Source: Chitinophaga solisilvae (GTDB lineage: Bacteria; Bacteroidota; Bacteroidia; Chitinophagales; Chitinophagaceae). From it: a stretch of 64,000 nucleotides of DNA. The stretch is taken from contig NZ_JAABOK010000006.1 in NCBI RefSeq assembly GCF_009928525.1, forward strand, positions 1-64,000. Reading direction: 5' to 3'. The notes beneath the pieces are model-generated. The model was given only the letters and a program-made list of their open reading frames with translations. It was not told the origin of the DNA and made no database searches. Every line of letters starts with the position of its first letter. The stretch's first letter is position 1. Of the stretch, positions 37,420 to 46,715 are shown in pieces. A program made the translations under genes and the position numbers.

Positions 37420-37491
37420 TACCACGTACGGGAATCGAACCCGTGATTCCTCCGTGAAAGGGAGGCGTCTTAACCCCTTGACCAACGCGGC
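37420..37491 (-). tRNA. tRNA-Glu (anticodon TTC), copy 1
   Basis: A 72-nt cloverleaf on the minus strand. The acceptor GCCGCGT pairs with ACGTGGT using wobble pairs. The anticodon stem CCTCC/GGAGG surrounds the loop CTTTCAC with anticodon TTC, and the T-arm is GGGTTCGAATCCC. CCA is not encoded. The sequence is identical to copy 2 at 39222-39293. Confidence 0.95.
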
Positions 37492-37508
37492 GTTTTCGAT
37501 TGGGATTG

Positions 37509-37538
37509 CAAAGATAGGTAATTGTTTTTCTTTGCAAA
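37509..37538 (-). promoter_or_regulatory. Promoter of tRNA-Glu copy 1
   Basis: The minus strand reads TTTG at 37538-37535 and TATCTTTG at 37516-37509, 18 nt apart and 17 nt before the tRNA 5' end. Confidence 0.75.
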
Positions 37539-37556
37539 ATTTTTCTTCAACTTTTT

Positions 37557-38312
37557 TTAAAAATCTTTTGAAGGCGCTGTTTCCTGCATCGTAACCACCG
37601 GTTTTACAGGTGGTTGCATATGCGCGGACGATGGCTTTAATCCTGCAATCAGATTGATCGTCAGCGCTACTACAAAGGTATTGAGAATAAATGACAATAA
37701 TCCATGCACCAGCGCCGTACGGCGGATGGTCCGCGCATCTATCTGTACGTCAGACACCTGGAAAGTCATCCCTATCACAAAGGAGAAATAGGCGAAGTCC
37801 AGGTAATCCGGTTTCTTTTCATCAGGAAATTCCAGTCCGCCGGCATGTTTCGTATTATCCAGTTTATCGTCATCGTAATACAGGTTTGCATAATGAAAAG
37901 TAAAAGTAGTATGCACCATAAACCAGGAGGCCAGCATCCCTGTAACGGATACCGGCAGGTACATGCCTCCGTCTTCCCCGTGCGACAGCATGAGCAGCAG
38001 GATGGTCACCATACTGGAGAAGGAAGCAATGAGTACAATAACCGTCACAAACAACCGGCTGCCGTCATCCACACGCGCCCATTCGCGGATGCCCGTCACC
38101 GGGCGTTTGAAAAATACGATCCATCCCGTAGCGATATAGGAAAGCGCAAATACATCCCACAGCAACATATAATACACCAGCGGATTACGGATGGAATGAG
38201 GAAAAAGCAGTAATACCAGCAACATGAGCAGCGTTGTTCCCAGACTGACCATCACACGTTCCAGCGGATGGAGGTTCAGCAGTATGCTGACAGCTTTCTT
38301 CCTTTTAACCAT
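37557..38312 (-). CDS. DUF1345 integral membrane protein
   Basis: A 251-residue inner-membrane protein of the DUF1345 family with about six membrane helices. The conserved central part is DVFALSYIATGWIVFF near residue 55 and HTTFTFHYANLYY near 130. The later segment YLDFAYFSFVIGMTFQVSDV is the most typical family stretch, and a last helix pair follows. The role of DUF1345 is unknown. It is transcribed toward tRNA-Glu copy 1 and its stop lies just upstream of the tRNA promoter. Confidence 0.85.
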   Translation of the reverse strand: MVKRKKAVSILLNLHPLERVMVSLGTTLLMLLVLLLFPHSIRNPLVYYMLLWDVFALSYIATGWIVFFKRPVTGIREWARVDDGSRLFVTVIVLIASFSSMVTILLLMLSHGEDGGMYLPVSVTGMLASWFMVHTTFTFHYANLYYDDDKLDNTKHAGGLEFPDEKKPDYLDFAYFSFVIGMTFQVSDVQIDARTIRRTALVHGLLSFILNTFVVALTINLIAGLKPSSAHMQPPVKPVVTMQETAPSKDF

Positions 38313-38434
38313 AGGATGATATTTACGCTACTAAAAATAAGCTATTAGCAGCATGCGGCATACATACTATCAGCTAAAACTTCACATCGGCTGAATTACT
38401 TATCTTTGGTTAACTCCAAACAACCAGATCACTG

Positions 38435-39166
38435 ATGGAAAATACGCCTCAAAAACCTCCTGTACAAACAGGTCACAGCTGGCCTGACCTTATTATCAAA
38501 CATTTCCCGATTGTCAGGGTGCTGATTATTGTCTTGCTTATAACTGGATTGATAGCGGGTATATATGTTTATACTACGAATGGCAAGGTTTCCTTGATGG
38601 GTTTTTCCTTTGAAAAATCCCACACACAGGTAAAGGATTCGCTGCTAAAGAAACAGACTGATACTGTTTATATAAACAATACTCCTCCGGCTCCGAAAGC
38701 TGCGCCGGCTAAAGAAAAGCCAGTTGTACCGGTACAGAAAAACCAGTCGGGTAAAAATGAAGCAAACGTGAATACCGGTACTAACAATGGCATTATCGGC
38801 GGTGAAAACAATAAGGCGGACAATAGCAATCATATTGTTCAGGGAAATAACAACGGCATCAACGGGGATGTAACGGTAATTGCAGAAAAAACCTTTGCAT
38901 CCGGAGAGGAAAACGAACTTTTAAAACTGATAGATAAACTGGAAAAAGAAAATAATATTGCTTTCAGCTGTTTCAATATATACGTCTTAAATACAAGTAA
39001 TGGACAGAAGGTAGCTCAGCAGATGACAGATTTTCTTGTCAGCAAAGGTTATACGTTGCAGCGTTCAGGGATAAGGTTCGCAGCCGGCGGCAAAGGCGGC
39101 AAGGGTATCAATGTGATATATGACAATCAATCCGGCTGCCTGGATATAACGGTAGGTACGCTATAA
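38435..39166 (+). CDS. Unrecognised single-pass membrane protein with an Asn/Gly-rich segment
   Basis: Not recognised. The 243-residue product has a cytoplasmic N-terminus, one membrane helix (about 28-47), and a Pro/Lys/Ala-rich linker (about 85-110). An Asn/Gly-rich stretch (about 112-150) repeats NNGIIGGENN and NNNGINGDV, a pattern that could form a beta-helix turn series. The C-terminal 80 residues look like a small alpha/beta domain (ELLKLIDKLEKENNIAFSCF, then GQKVAQQMTDFLVSKGYTLQ). It lies alone between the two tRNA-Glu genes and is convergent with the second. Confidence 0.6.
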   Translation: MENTPQKPPVQTGHSWPDLIIKHFPIVRVLIIVLLITGLIAGIYVYTTNGKVSLMGFSFEKSHTQVKDSLLKKQTDTVYINNTPPAPKAAPAKEKPVVPVQKNQSGKNEANVNTGTNNGIIGGENNKADNSNHIVQGNNNGINGDVTVIAEKTFASGEENELLKLIDKLEKENNIAFSCFNIYVLNTSNGQKVAQQMTDFLVSKGYTLQRSGIRFAAGGKGGKGINVIYDNQSGCLDITVGTL

Positions 39167-39183
39167 AAATCATTTCCGGGAAA

Positions 39184-39217
39184 TAAAAAAAGGACTTCTT
39201 TGCAGAAGTCCTTTTTT
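39184..39217. terminator. Bidirectional intrinsic terminator beside tRNA-Glu copy 2
   Basis: AGGACTTCT (39191-39199) pairs with AGAAGTCCT (39204-39212), with T-runs on both strands. The stem is the same as at 37386-37407 and the loop differs by one base. Confidence 0.87.
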
Positions 39218-39221
39218 CTTG

Positions 39222-39293
39222 TACCACGTACGGGAATCGAACCCGTGATTCCTCCGTGAAAGGGAGGCGTCTTAACCCCTTGACCAACGCGGC
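39222..39293 (-). tRNA. tRNA-Glu (anticodon TTC), copy 2
   Basis: A 72-nt tRNA on the minus strand with a sequence identical to copy 1 (37420-37491). The anticodon is TTC and no CCA is encoded. Confidence 0.95.
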
Positions 39294-39310
39294 GGATCGT
39301 TTTGGGATTG

Positions 39311-39341
39311 CAAATGTATAACCTTTTCTGATATTTCCAAA
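39311..39341 (-). promoter_or_regulatory. Promoter of tRNA-Glu copy 2
   Basis: The minus strand reads TTTG at 39341-39338 and TACATTTG at 39318-39311, with 19 nt between them, followed by GCAATCCC as in copy 1. Confidence 0.75.
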
Positions 39342-39367
39342 AAAAAATTTCATAACTTAAAAATACC

Positions 39368-39398
39368 TTGATTAATAAGGGTATTGATTGTAAATTCG
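39368..39398 (+). promoter_or_regulatory. Probable gapA promoter
   Basis: TTG at 39368-39370 and TAAATTCG at 39391-39398, 20 nt apart. The -7 element differs from TAnnTTTG at one base. Transcription would begin about 30 nt before the gapA ATG. Confidence 0.5.
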
Positions 39399-39433
39399 CT
39401 CTCGATTTTTTCATACTCAAATCACGATGTAAA

Positions 39434-40450
39434 ATGGGAACTACTCTCAAAATTGGTATTAATGGTTTCGGTCGTATTGGCCGTTTGGTATACCGCCAGA
39501 TTTACAAAATGCCCGGCATTGATGTGGTAGCTATCAATGACCTGACCAGCCCGGCCGTGCTGGCGCATTTGCTGAAATATGATTCCGCACAGGGTAGGTT
39601 TGATGCAGAAGTTAAACATTCTGAAAATGCAATTAATGTGAACGGTGAAGATGTGAAGATATATGCACAAAAAGATCCGTCTCAGATTCCATGGAAAGAA
39701 CACGACATCGATGTAGTTATCGAGTGTACCGGTTTCTTTGCTGATAAAGACAAAGCATCTGCTCACCTGACTGCCGGCGCTAAAAGAGTAGTGATCTCCG
39801 CTCCTGCTACCGGAGATCTGAAAACCATCGTGTTCAACGTAAACCATGAGCTGCTGGATGGTAGCGAAACCGTTATCTCCTGCGCTTCCTGCACCACCAA
39901 CTGTCTCGCTCCCATGGCGAAAGTACTGCAGGATACCTTTGGTATCGCTTCCGGTTTAATGACCACCGTTCACGCTTACACCAACGACCAGAACACCCTG
40001 GATGCTCCGCATCCGAAAGGTGACCTGCGCCGTGCCCGCGCTGCCGCTGCGAACATCGTTCCCAACAGCACCGGCGCTGCTAAAGCGATCGGCCTGGTAC
40101 TGCCTGAACTGAAAGGTAAACTCGATGGCAGCGCCCAGCGTGTTCCAACCATCACCGGCTCCCTGACAGAACTCACTACCATCCTGAATAAGAAAGTAAC
40201 TGCTGAAGAAGTAAACGCAGCTATGAAAGCAGCCGCCAACGAATCTTTCGGTTACACTGAAGATGAAATCGTAAGCTCCGATGTAATCGGTATCCACTAC
40301 GGTTCCCTGTTCGATGCTACTCAGACAAGAGTACTGACTGTAGGCGATCACCAGATGGTTAAAACCGTATCCTGGTACGATAACGAAATGAGCTATGTAT
40401 CTCAGCTGGTACGTACTGTAAAGTACTTCGCCGGTCAGATCAGCAAATAA
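39434..40450 (+). CDS. gapA: Glyceraldehyde-3-phosphate dehydrogenase, type I
   Basis: NAD-dependent oxidation and phosphorylation of glyceraldehyde 3-phosphate in glycolysis. From the ATG at 39434 the product is 338 residues and starts [20 protein letters not shown] with the NAD-binding GxGxxG. The frame is open 22 codons further upstream, but those residues fall in the promoter region and are not family-like. The catalytic Cys lies in [12 protein letters not shown], and the later [28 protein letters not shown] and WYDNEMSY motifs are intact. A terminator hairpin follows directly and pgk comes next. Confidence 0.97.
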   Translation: MGTTLKIGINGFGRIGRLVYRQIYKMPGIDVVAINDLTSPAVLAHLLKYDSAQGRFDAEVKHSENAINVNGEDVKIYAQKDPSQIPWKEHDIDVVIECTGFFADKDKASAHLTAGAKRVVISAPATGDLKTIVFNVNHELLDGSETVISCASCTTNCLAPMAKVLQDTFGIASGLMTTVHAYTNDQNTLDAPHPKGDLRRARAAAANIVPNSTGAAKAIGLVLPELKGKLDGSAQRVPTITGSLTELTTILNKKVTAEEVNAAMKAAANESFGYTEDEIVSSDVIGIHYGSLFDATQTRVLTVGDHQMVKTVSWYDNEMSYVSQLVRTVKYFAGQISK

Positions 40451-40458
40451 CTACTACC

Positions 40459-40489
40459 ATCCCGGTAGCAATACCGGGATACTTTTTTT
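40459..40489 (+). terminator. Intrinsic terminator of gapA
   Basis: ATCCCGGTA (40459-40467) and TACCGGGAT (40472-40480) form a perfect 9-bp stem with a GCAA loop, followed by a run of seven T. Confidence 0.93.
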
Positions 40490-40493
40490 AATT

Positions 40494-40563
40494 CCGCGGA
40501 ACAACTACACCATAGCATACTCGGTTGAACACTTGCTTTGTGCTGTTGGTCCGCGGTTTTTTT
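40494..40563 (+). terminator. Second long hairpin with T-run between gapA and pgk
   Basis: CCGCGGA (40494-40500) pairs with TCCGCGG (40550-40556). CAAC/GTTG extends the stem after one mismatch, and an inner AGCA/TGCT pair can form. A run of seven T follows immediately. It ends 34 nt before the pgk start, so it is either a read-through stop or an attenuator in a pgk leader. Confidence 0.7.
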
Positions 40564-40596
40564 ATTGATTAAACCCTCCATCTTAAATCGCTTTTT

Positions 40597-41787
40597 ATGA
40601 GCAAATTCTCCGACTACAACTTCAACGGACGCAAAGCCCTTGTACGCGTGGATTTCAACGTGCCGCTGAACGATAAACTGGAAATCACGGACGATACCCG
40701 CATGCGCGCAGCCGTTCCTACCATCAAAAAAATTCTCCAGGATGGCGGCGCTGTCATTCTCATGTCCCATCTGGGCCGCCCGAAAGATGGTCCTGCTGAC
40801 AAATACTCTTTAAAACATCTCGTATATCACCTCATCTCCCTGCTGAACGGTGCTACCGTGAAGTTTGCAGAAGACTGCGTTGGCCCCGTTGCCGAAAAAG
40901 CAGCAGCAGACCTTCAAATGGGCGAAGTACTGCTCCTGGAAAACCTCCGCTTCCACAAAGCAGAAGAGAAAGGCGATACCGCTTTCGCAGAACAGCTTTC
41001 CACACTGGGTAACGTTTACGTAAACGACGCCTTCGGTACCGCACACCGCGCACACGCTTCCACAGCAGTTATCGCTCAGTTCTTTGCGCCGGAAAACCGT
41101 ATGTTCGGCTACCTCATGGAAGCAGAAGTAAACAACGCTGAAAAAGTACTCAACAACGCAGAACGCCCTTTCACCGCCATTCTCGGCGGCGCAAAAGTGA
41201 GCGATAAAATACTGATTATCGAAACACTGATGGACCGCGCCAACAACATCATCATCGGCGGCGGTATGGCTTACACCTTCCTCAAAGCCCAGGGCAATGA
41301 AATCGGTAACTCCCTCTGCGAAAATGATAAACTCGACCTCGCTAATGACCTGCTCCAGAAAGCAAGACAGAAAGGCGTTCAACTGATATTACCGGTAGAT
41401 TCCGTTGCTGCTGATAAATTTGCTGCGGACGCCAACACACAGGTAGTTACCAACGACAATATCCCCGCAGGATGGATGGGCCTCGACATAGGACCCGCTT
41501 CTGTAGAGCTTTTCAGCCAAACCATCAGCGAATCTAAAACCATTCTGTGGAACGGTCCTATGGGCGTTTTTGAAATGGAAGCCTTCCAGAAAGGTACTAA
41601 AGGCGTAGCCGATGCCATCGTAGCAGCTACTGCCGGAGGCGCATTTTCCCTGGTAGGCGGCGGCGACTCCGTTGCTGCCGTTAACCAGTTCGGCCTGGCA
41701 GAAAAAGTAAGCTATGTATCCACCGGCGGTGGCGCCATGCTCGAATTCTTCGAAGGCAAAGAATTACCAGGCATCGCGGCCATTTAG
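40597..41787 (+). CDS. pgk: Phosphoglycerate kinase
   Basis: PGK transfers phosphate from 1,3-bisphosphoglycerate to ADP. The 396-residue product is full length. Typical motifs are [20 protein letters not shown] at the start, [64 protein letters not shown] and the C-terminal [18 protein letters not shown]. The start ATG at 40597 lies 34 nt after a long terminator-like hairpin. It is followed without gap by a perfect inverted repeat. Confidence 0.97.
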   Translation: MSKFSDYNFNGRKALVRVDFNVPLNDKLEITDDTRMRAAVPTIKKILQDGGAVILMSHLGRPKDGPADKYSLKHLVYHLISLLNGATVKFAEDCVGPVAEKAAADLQMGEVLLLENLRFHKAEEKGDTAFAEQLSTLGNVYVNDAFGTAHRAHASTAVIAQFFAPENRMFGYLMEAEVNNAEKVLNNAERPFTAILGGAKVSDKILIIETLMDRANNIIIGGGMAYTFLKAQGNEIGNSLCENDKLDLANDLLQKARQKGVQLILPVDSVAADKFAADANTQVVTNDNIPAGWMGLDIGPASVELFSQTISESKTILWNGPMGVFEMEAFQKGTKGVADAIVAATAGGAFSLVGGGDSVAAVNQFGLAEKVSYVSTGGGAMLEFFEGKELPGIAAI

Positions 41788-41903
41788 TTATTTTCTCATT
41801 TGAGATTTGGTTATTTAAAATGCAGCGAAGATCTAAGCATATTTCATTGTTTGCTTAGATCTTCGCTGCATTTTAAATAACCAAATCTCAAATGAGAAAA
41901 TAA
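41788..41903. repeat. Perfect giant inverted repeat abutting the pgk stop codon
   Basis: Arms 41788-41839 and 41852-41903 are 52-bp perfect complements around a 12-nt loop. The outer part is TTATTTTCTCATTTGAGATT, the inner part ATGCAGCGAAGATCTAAGCA. It starts at the first base after the TAG stop of pgk. Confidence 0.92.
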
Positions 41904-41927
41904 TAAAATAAAAATTTATTTTCTGTT

Positions 41928-43352
41928 ATGAAAAAGAAACTGTTGCTCTATCCGCTCATCATGGGTGTTTTTGCCGTGCTGATATGGATTATTCTCCGGC
42001 AGGGCCAGTCGCTTCCCGTGAAGCAGGCTGCCAGTGCAACTCAACCTGCTGTTACTGTTACGCATGCAGCTGCAAACTCAGATAACTCCTGGTGGCAATA
42101 CCTGGATAACCTCAGACATCCGCTCAGCCTTTTGTTATTACAGATTATAGTAATTATGCTGGTAGCCCGGCTGTTTGGTATATTGGCCAATAAAGTGAGG
42201 CAGCCTGCAGTAGTCGGCGAAATCATTGCCGGCGTGCTGTTAGGCCCCTCCCTCCTGGGCTGGCTGACACCGTCCGTCTCCGCTTTCCTCTTCCCCCCGG
42301 ACTCACTCAAAACCCTGCAGTTCCTCAGCCAGATCGGCCTGGCCTTCTTCATGTTTATTGTAGGCATGGAACTGGACCTCAGCAAAATCAGGAATAAAGC
42401 CCATGATGCCGTTATGATCAGTCATGCCAGTATTATTATTCCCTTCTTTTTAGGCGTATGGCTGGCATATTATCTTTATACGGACTTCGCTCCTGCGCAG
42501 GTCAGTTTCCTGGCATTTGCGCTGTTTATGGGCATTGCGATGAGCATTACCGCCTTCCCGGTGCTGGCACGTATTGTTCAGGAAAGAAAACTGACCGGCA
42601 CGCCGCTGGGAACAATGGCCATTACCTGTGCAGCTGCAGATGACATTACCGCCTGGTGCATACTCGCTGTAGTGGTCGCCATAGTTAAGTCCGGCGGACT
42701 GGTAACAGCTGTGATTACCATTACACTCGCGCTGGTATTTGTTGTCTTCATGCTCCTGATGATTCGCCCGTGGCTGAAAAGAAGACTGGCCATACAAACC
42801 GGCAGGGGTAAACAGAAAGCAGCTATCTCCACCGTGTTTTTCACGCTGCTGCTCTCCGCACTGGTGGCAGAAGTAATCGGTATCCATGCCTTGTTCGGCG
42901 CTTTCCTCGCAGGTGTAATCATGCCCGCAGATGTCAGCCTCCGTCAGTTACTGACAGATAAAGTGGAAGATATCAGCGTTATATTGTTACTCCCTATATT
43001 CTTTGTATTCACCGGCCTGCGAACACAGATCGGATTGCTGACCCAAGGCCATCTCTGGGCGGTTTGCGGAATGATTATGCTGGTGGCTGTGGCCGGAAAA
43101 TTCGGCGGCAGCACTATAACCGCCAGGTTGATGGGGCAGTCATGGAGACAAGCCACCGCTATCGGCGCACTCATGAATACCCGCGGCCTCATGGAACTGG
43201 TAGTACTTAATATCGGCTACGACCTCGGCATTCTTTCCCCTGAAATATTCGCCATGCTGGTACTGATGGCGCTGGCCACCACTTTCATGACAGGCCCTCT
43301 GCTGGATCTGGTAGAACTTAGTGAAAGAAGAAAAACGCTTTCTGTTATTTAA
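41928..43352 (+). CDS. Cation:proton antiporter, Kef/CPA2 type
   Basis: A 474-residue membrane antiporter with one N-terminal helix followed by a Na+/H+ exchanger domain of about 12 helices (about 65-455). Characteristic stretches are RQPAVVGEIIAGVLLGPSLL, FFMFIVGMELDLSKIR, MSITAFPVLARIVQERKL, TCAAADDITAWCILA with the two adjacent aspartates used in CPA2-type transport, and MNTRGLMELVVLNIGYDLG. No TrkA-N or UspA domain is attached. It probably exchanges K+ or Na+ for protons. It sits between two inverted repeats and so is monocistronic. Confidence 0.9.
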   Translation: MKKKLLLYPLIMGVFAVLIWIILRQGQSLPVKQAASATQPAVTVTHAAANSDNSWWQYLDNLRHPLSLLLLQIIVIMLVARLFGILANKVRQPAVVGEIIAGVLLGPSLLGWLTPSVSAFLFPPDSLKTLQFLSQIGLAFFMFIVGMELDLSKIRNKAHDAVMISHASIIIPFFLGVWLAYYLYTDFAPAQVSFLAFALFMGIAMSITAFPVLARIVQERKLTGTPLGTMAITCAAADDITAWCILAVVVAIVKSGGLVTAVITITLALVFVVFMLLMIRPWLKRRLAIQTGRGKQKAAISTVFFTLLLSALVAEVIGIHALFGAFLAGVIMPADVSLRQLLTDKVEDISVILLLPIFFVFTGLRTQIGLLTQGHLWAVCGMIMLVAVAGKFGGSTITARLMGQSWRQATAIGALMNTRGLMELVVLNIGYDLGILSPEIFAMLVLMALATTFMTGPLLDLVELSERRKTLSVI

Positions 43353-43467
43353 TTATTTGATTATTTGAGATTTGAGATTTGAGATTTGTATAAATAATTG
43401 AAGCCCTCCGGACAGTCCGGAGGGCTTCAATTATTTATACAAATCTCAAATCTCAAATGATTAAATG
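43353..43467. repeat. Inverted repeat with GC-rich terminator core between convergent genes
   Basis: The core GAAGCCCTCCGGAC/GTCCGGAGGGCTTC at 43400-43428 is perfect. The outer arms contain GAGATTT repeats, three in the left arm and two in the right, so the arms are unequal. Probably a bidirectional terminator. Confidence 0.88.
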
Positions 43468-43473
43468 GATCTC

Positions 43474-44757
43474 TTATTTTTTGCGGGTAGCTTTTTTCTT
43501 CTTGCTTGTTTTCTTTACAGTAGCAGTATGACGCTTTTTGCTGTAAGTATGTTTTTTGGCAGAAGAGGAAGATGGTGCTTTTTTGGCTACGGTGCTCTTC
43601 TCAGGCACTTTCACCGGCGGCGGGAATTTGGATTTGTCTACGCCTACAGCTTTATCATCCAATGTCAGCTGTACCGATTCTTTCAGCATTTCGTCTTTCT
43701 CTGCCATGAACTGCTTCATCTTATCTTTCGGGATGCGCAGGTCATAGTTATTTTCAGGACTGGCCATGGCTCTGGCGAAACCGGGATTGAAGCGGTCCAG
43801 TTCAGCCACCTGCATATCCAGTTTCTTCGCAATGGCTTCCAGTCTGTATTTACCGGTAACATTGATTTCTACCGTGTTGTAAATTTCGTCTTCTGTCAGT
43901 GGTCCTCTGGCAACCGGCGCTGCGGTTGACATGGCAGCAGGAGCTTCAGCAGAAGCCACCAGGCCGGGTTCATCACTTACACCGAAGAAGTTGTTGAACC
44001 TGTCGAGGATATAACCGGTAGCGATGAATTTGTAAACATGGTTGCGGGATTCTGCCGGCAGGAAATACTGCATACCCCAGAAGTCTTCGCGGCCGCTGGC
44101 TTTCATCGCACGCTGCACGCCGCCTGCGCCGCAGTTATAGGCTGCCACTACCAGTAACCAGTCGCCGAACTGATCATACAGCTGGTTCAGGTATTGTGCG
44201 GCTGCCAGGGTAGATTTATAGAAGTCTTTTCTTTCATCTACTTTCTTTCCTACGTTCAGTCCGAAGATACGGGCAGTACCGGCCATAAACTGCCATGCGC
44301 CCACGGCTCCTACTCTGGAACGGGCGTTGGTGTTAAAGCTGGATTCGATAACGGCCAGGTATTTCATTTCCTCGGGTATACCGTGTTCGCGGAATATTTT
44401 CTCCACCATCACGAAATAAGGCTGTGCCCTTTCGATCATAATCTGCAGATGCTGACTATATCTGGTAGCGTAATTATTCACATAACCGGCAACGAGGTTA
44501 TTGTTGATCTGTTCATAGACCTTTGCGCTGCGGATGGTGTTAGGCAGGCTTTGCGCTGCTTTTTTCACGGCAACGGTAGTAGGTGAAGGCATAGTAGAGT
44601 CCTTCGGTAAATGTACCTTACGGGTCACTCTCACAACGGAGGTGTCCGGCGCTCCGGTAAGAAACGCACTCTCTTTAGGTACGCTGTTGCTACCCATTAC
44701 TTCCACACTCCCTAAACATACAGCTGGCAACAGCAATAGTAAAAAGATTTTTCTCAT
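43474..44757 (-). CDS. MltD-like lytic murein transglycosylase with LysM-like tail
   Basis: From the ATG at 44757 the product is 427 residues; six more codons are open upstream but would spoil the signal peptide (RKIFLLLLLPAVCLGS). The SLT catalytic domain is at about 110-260, with the catalytic Glu in YLAVIESSFNTNARS, GAVGAWQFMAGTARIFGL, and VVAAYNCGAGGVQRAM. After residue 290 a LysM-like region (YRLEAIAKKLDMQVAELDRF) is followed by a very Lys-rich C-terminus. It cleaves peptidoglycan glycan strands in the periplasm. It starts 10 nt after gatA on the same strand and is probably co-transcribed with it. Confidence 0.9.
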   Translation of the reverse strand: MRKIFLLLLLPAVCLGSVEVMGSNSVPKESAFLTGAPDTSVVRVTRKVHLPKDSTMPSPTTVAVKKAAQSLPNTIRSAKVYEQINNNLVAGYVNNYATRYSQHLQIMIERAQPYFVMVEKIFREHGIPEEMKYLAVIESSFNTNARSRVGAVGAWQFMAGTARIFGLNVGKKVDERKDFYKSTLAAAQYLNQLYDQFGDWLLVVAAYNCGAGGVQRAMKASGREDFWGMQYFLPAESRNHVYKFIATGYILDRFNNFFGVSDEPGLVASAEAPAAMSTAAPVARGPLTEDEIYNTVEINVTGKYRLEAIAKKLDMQVAELDRFNPGFARAMASPENNYDLRIPKDKMKQFMAEKDEMLKESVQLTLDDKAVGVDKSKFPPPVKVPEKSTVAKKAPSSSSAKKHTYSKKRHTATVKKTSKKKKATRKK

Positions 44758-44767
44758 ACAATTTATT

Positions 44768-46213
44768 TTAAACAATCGTAGCCTTCCTGGTTGTCATCAG
44801 CTGATGAGCAATCTGCAGTAGGGCTGCTTCGTCAAACTTCTTTGTGATGATCTGCACACCGAATGGCATTCCGTTCGAATGCCGGCTTAAAGGAACTGAT
44901 ATGGCTGGAACTCCTGCCAGATTAGCCAGTACTGTGTAAATATCAGCTAGGTACATGGCAATCGGGTCATCTGTCTTTTCCCCTAATTTAAATGCGGTCG
45001 ACGGCACCGTTGGCATTAAAATGGCGTCGAATTCTTCTAATATCTCGTTAAGTTTCTCGGTAACTATTCTTCTAACCTGTTGTGCCTTAGTATAATATGC
45101 GTCGTAATATCCAGCGCTGAGCACAAATGTCCCCAGTAATATACGACGTTTTACCTCTTTTCCAAACCCTTCTGACCTGCTTTTTTTATAAAAGTCTGTC
45201 AGTTCCAGGTTCCTTTCCAGTGTCCGGTGTCCAAATTTTACCCCATCATAGCGGGAAAGATTGGACGATGCCTCTGCCGTAGTCAGTACATAATAGGCCG
45301 GTACAATATAATCGATGTACTCGAATCCTCTGCCTGTAACGGCGTGGCCTGTAGACACCAGGTTTTCAAAGAGATCAATGTACGCATCCTTCATCTCCGC
45401 ATCAAGCCCCTCATGGTACAATGCATCCCTTAAATACGCAAATTTAAAGGTTTTATTGTGTCCCAGATGTTGCTGATAGTCAGGAATTTCCTTTTGGGCC
45501 GCTGTACTATCGAACTCATCCGGTCCTGCGATCACCTGTAGAACTGCCGCCACATCTGCAATTTCCTTGCCAAATATGCCTATCTGATCAAAGGAAGAAG
45601 CATACGCAATAAGGCCATGGCGGGAGATTCTGCCGTATGTAGGCTTCAGTCCGACGATGCCACAGAAATCTGCCGGCTGGCGGACTGAACCACCGGTATC
45701 GCTGCCGAGGCTGACATGACATAAATCGGCCTGTACCGCTACTGCCGACCCACCGGATGAGCCGCCGGGTACCCTGGTGGTATCCAGGGCGTTGAGCACC
45801 GGTCCGTACGCCGAATTTTCATTGGTAGACCCCATCGCGAATTCGTCGCAGTTGAGATTACCGATGATAATAGCGTCTGCCGCCAGCAGCCTTTCTACTG
45901 CAGTGGCGGAAAACAGGGAAGTAAACCCTTCCAGTATGTTGGAAGCAGCACTTACATTATGGCCTTTATAGCAGATGACATCTTTAATACCTACCACCAC
46001 TCCTGCCAGGGGACCTACCGGCTGACCGCTTCTGATACGGGTATCCAGGTCGCGCGCTCTGGCCAGGGCCTCCTCCTCGAATACTTCCAGGAAGGCATTT
46101 AAATGTTTTAGCTGGGCTATACGACTGAGGTAATAACGCACCCTCTCCGTACAGCTTGTACTGCCGGCGTATAATGCTTCATGAAACGAGATTATACTGC
46201 TGATTTCAGTCAA
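44768..46213 (-). CDS. gatA: Asp/Glu-tRNA amidotransferase subunit A
   Basis: GatA supplies ammonia from glutamine for transamidation of Glu-tRNA(Gln) or Asp-tRNA(Asn). The 481-residue amidase is full length. The Ser-cisSer-Lys triad lies in VVVGIKDVICYKG (Lys), GSDTGGSVRQPA (cis-Ser) and PGGSSGGSAVAVQ (Ser), and the GLKPTYGRISRHGL stretch follows. The only usable start is the TTG at 46213; no in-frame ATG or GTG occurs before conserved sequence. gatB and gatC are not adjacent. A TAGCTTTG element at 46218-46211 overlaps the start and could be a -7 box for the downstream gene. Confidence 0.93.
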   Translation of the reverse strand: MTEISSIISFHEALYAGSTSCTERVRYYLSRIAQLKHLNAFLEVFEEEALARARDLDTRIRSGQPVGPLAGVVVGIKDVICYKGHNVSAASNILEGFTSLFSATAVERLLAADAIIIGNLNCDEFAMGSTNENSAYGPVLNALDTTRVPGGSSGGSAVAVQADLCHVSLGSDTGGSVRQPADFCGIVGLKPTYGRISRHGLIAYASSFDQIGIFGKEIADVAAVLQVIAGPDEFDSTAAQKEIPDYQQHLGHNKTFKFAYLRDALYHEGLDAEMKDAYIDLFENLVSTGHAVTGRGFEYIDYIVPAYYVLTTAEASSNLSRYDGVKFGHRTLERNLELTDFYKKSRSEGFGKEVKRRILLGTFVLSAGYYDAYYTKAQQVRRIVTEKLNEILEEFDAILMPTVPSTAFKLGEKTDDPIAMYLADIYTVLANLAGVPAISVPLSRHSNGMPFGVQIITKKFDEAALLQIAHQLMTTRKATIV

Positions 46214-46282
46214 AGCTAAACCAGTTAAATTTTTTAATAATAATCAGGATAAAATCTCCGGTAAAGGGATATTTCAGCCAGG

Positions 46283-46549
46283 TTATGCGTTGTGTTTTAC
46301 GTCTGTTGCGGCAGATGTATCTGTTGTAGACGGCTGAACAGGTTTTTCTCTCATACCTTCTTCAATTTCCTGGCGCACGTTATTCTTGGCGTCATTGAAC
46401 TCACGGATACCTTTACCCAGACCACGCATTAATTCAGGGATTTTCTTTCCGCCGAACAGCAGTAATACCACAACGGCAATTAACAGCAGTTCAGACATAC
46501 CAATATCCTGGAGAATTAAAAACGATGATTTTGCAACAAAAGCTGTCAT
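46283..46549 (-). CDS. tatA: Sec-independent translocase protein TatA/E
   Basis: An 88-residue TatA-family component, which forms the pore of the twin-arginine translocon for folded proteins. The N-terminal helix (about 18-36, [20 protein letters not shown]) is followed by the amphipathic helix [20 protein letters not shown] and an acidic, polar tail. An internal ATG 17 codons in would give a shorter form; the longer start at 46549 is retained because similar proteins have a few residues before IGMSEL. A TATCTTTG -7 element lies at 46591-46584. TatC is not adjacent. Confidence 0.92.
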   Translation of the reverse strand: MTAFVAKSSFLILQDIGMSELLLIAVVVLLLFGGKKIPELMRGLGKGIREFNDAKNNVRQEIEEGMREKPVQPSTTDTSAATDVKHNA

Positions 46550-46715
46550 CTTCTCAAAAGTTTATTAATAAGTGATAAGCAAGCAAAGATAGCTTATAAA
46601 ATCCGCTTTTTCACCCCCTGAGCCGGTTTAGTACAGAGATTTAATACCTTTTTAAGAACACGAAAAAAGCGGAACCTGTAAGGCCCCGCTTAACACTAAT
46701 TTCCCTGTATTTATA

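Noticed and set aside
37420..39293. Integrated element between two tRNA-Glu genes
   Set aside because: Duplicate tRNAs can mark integration, but there is no integrase, att-like core beyond the tRNA itself, or foreign-looking composition.
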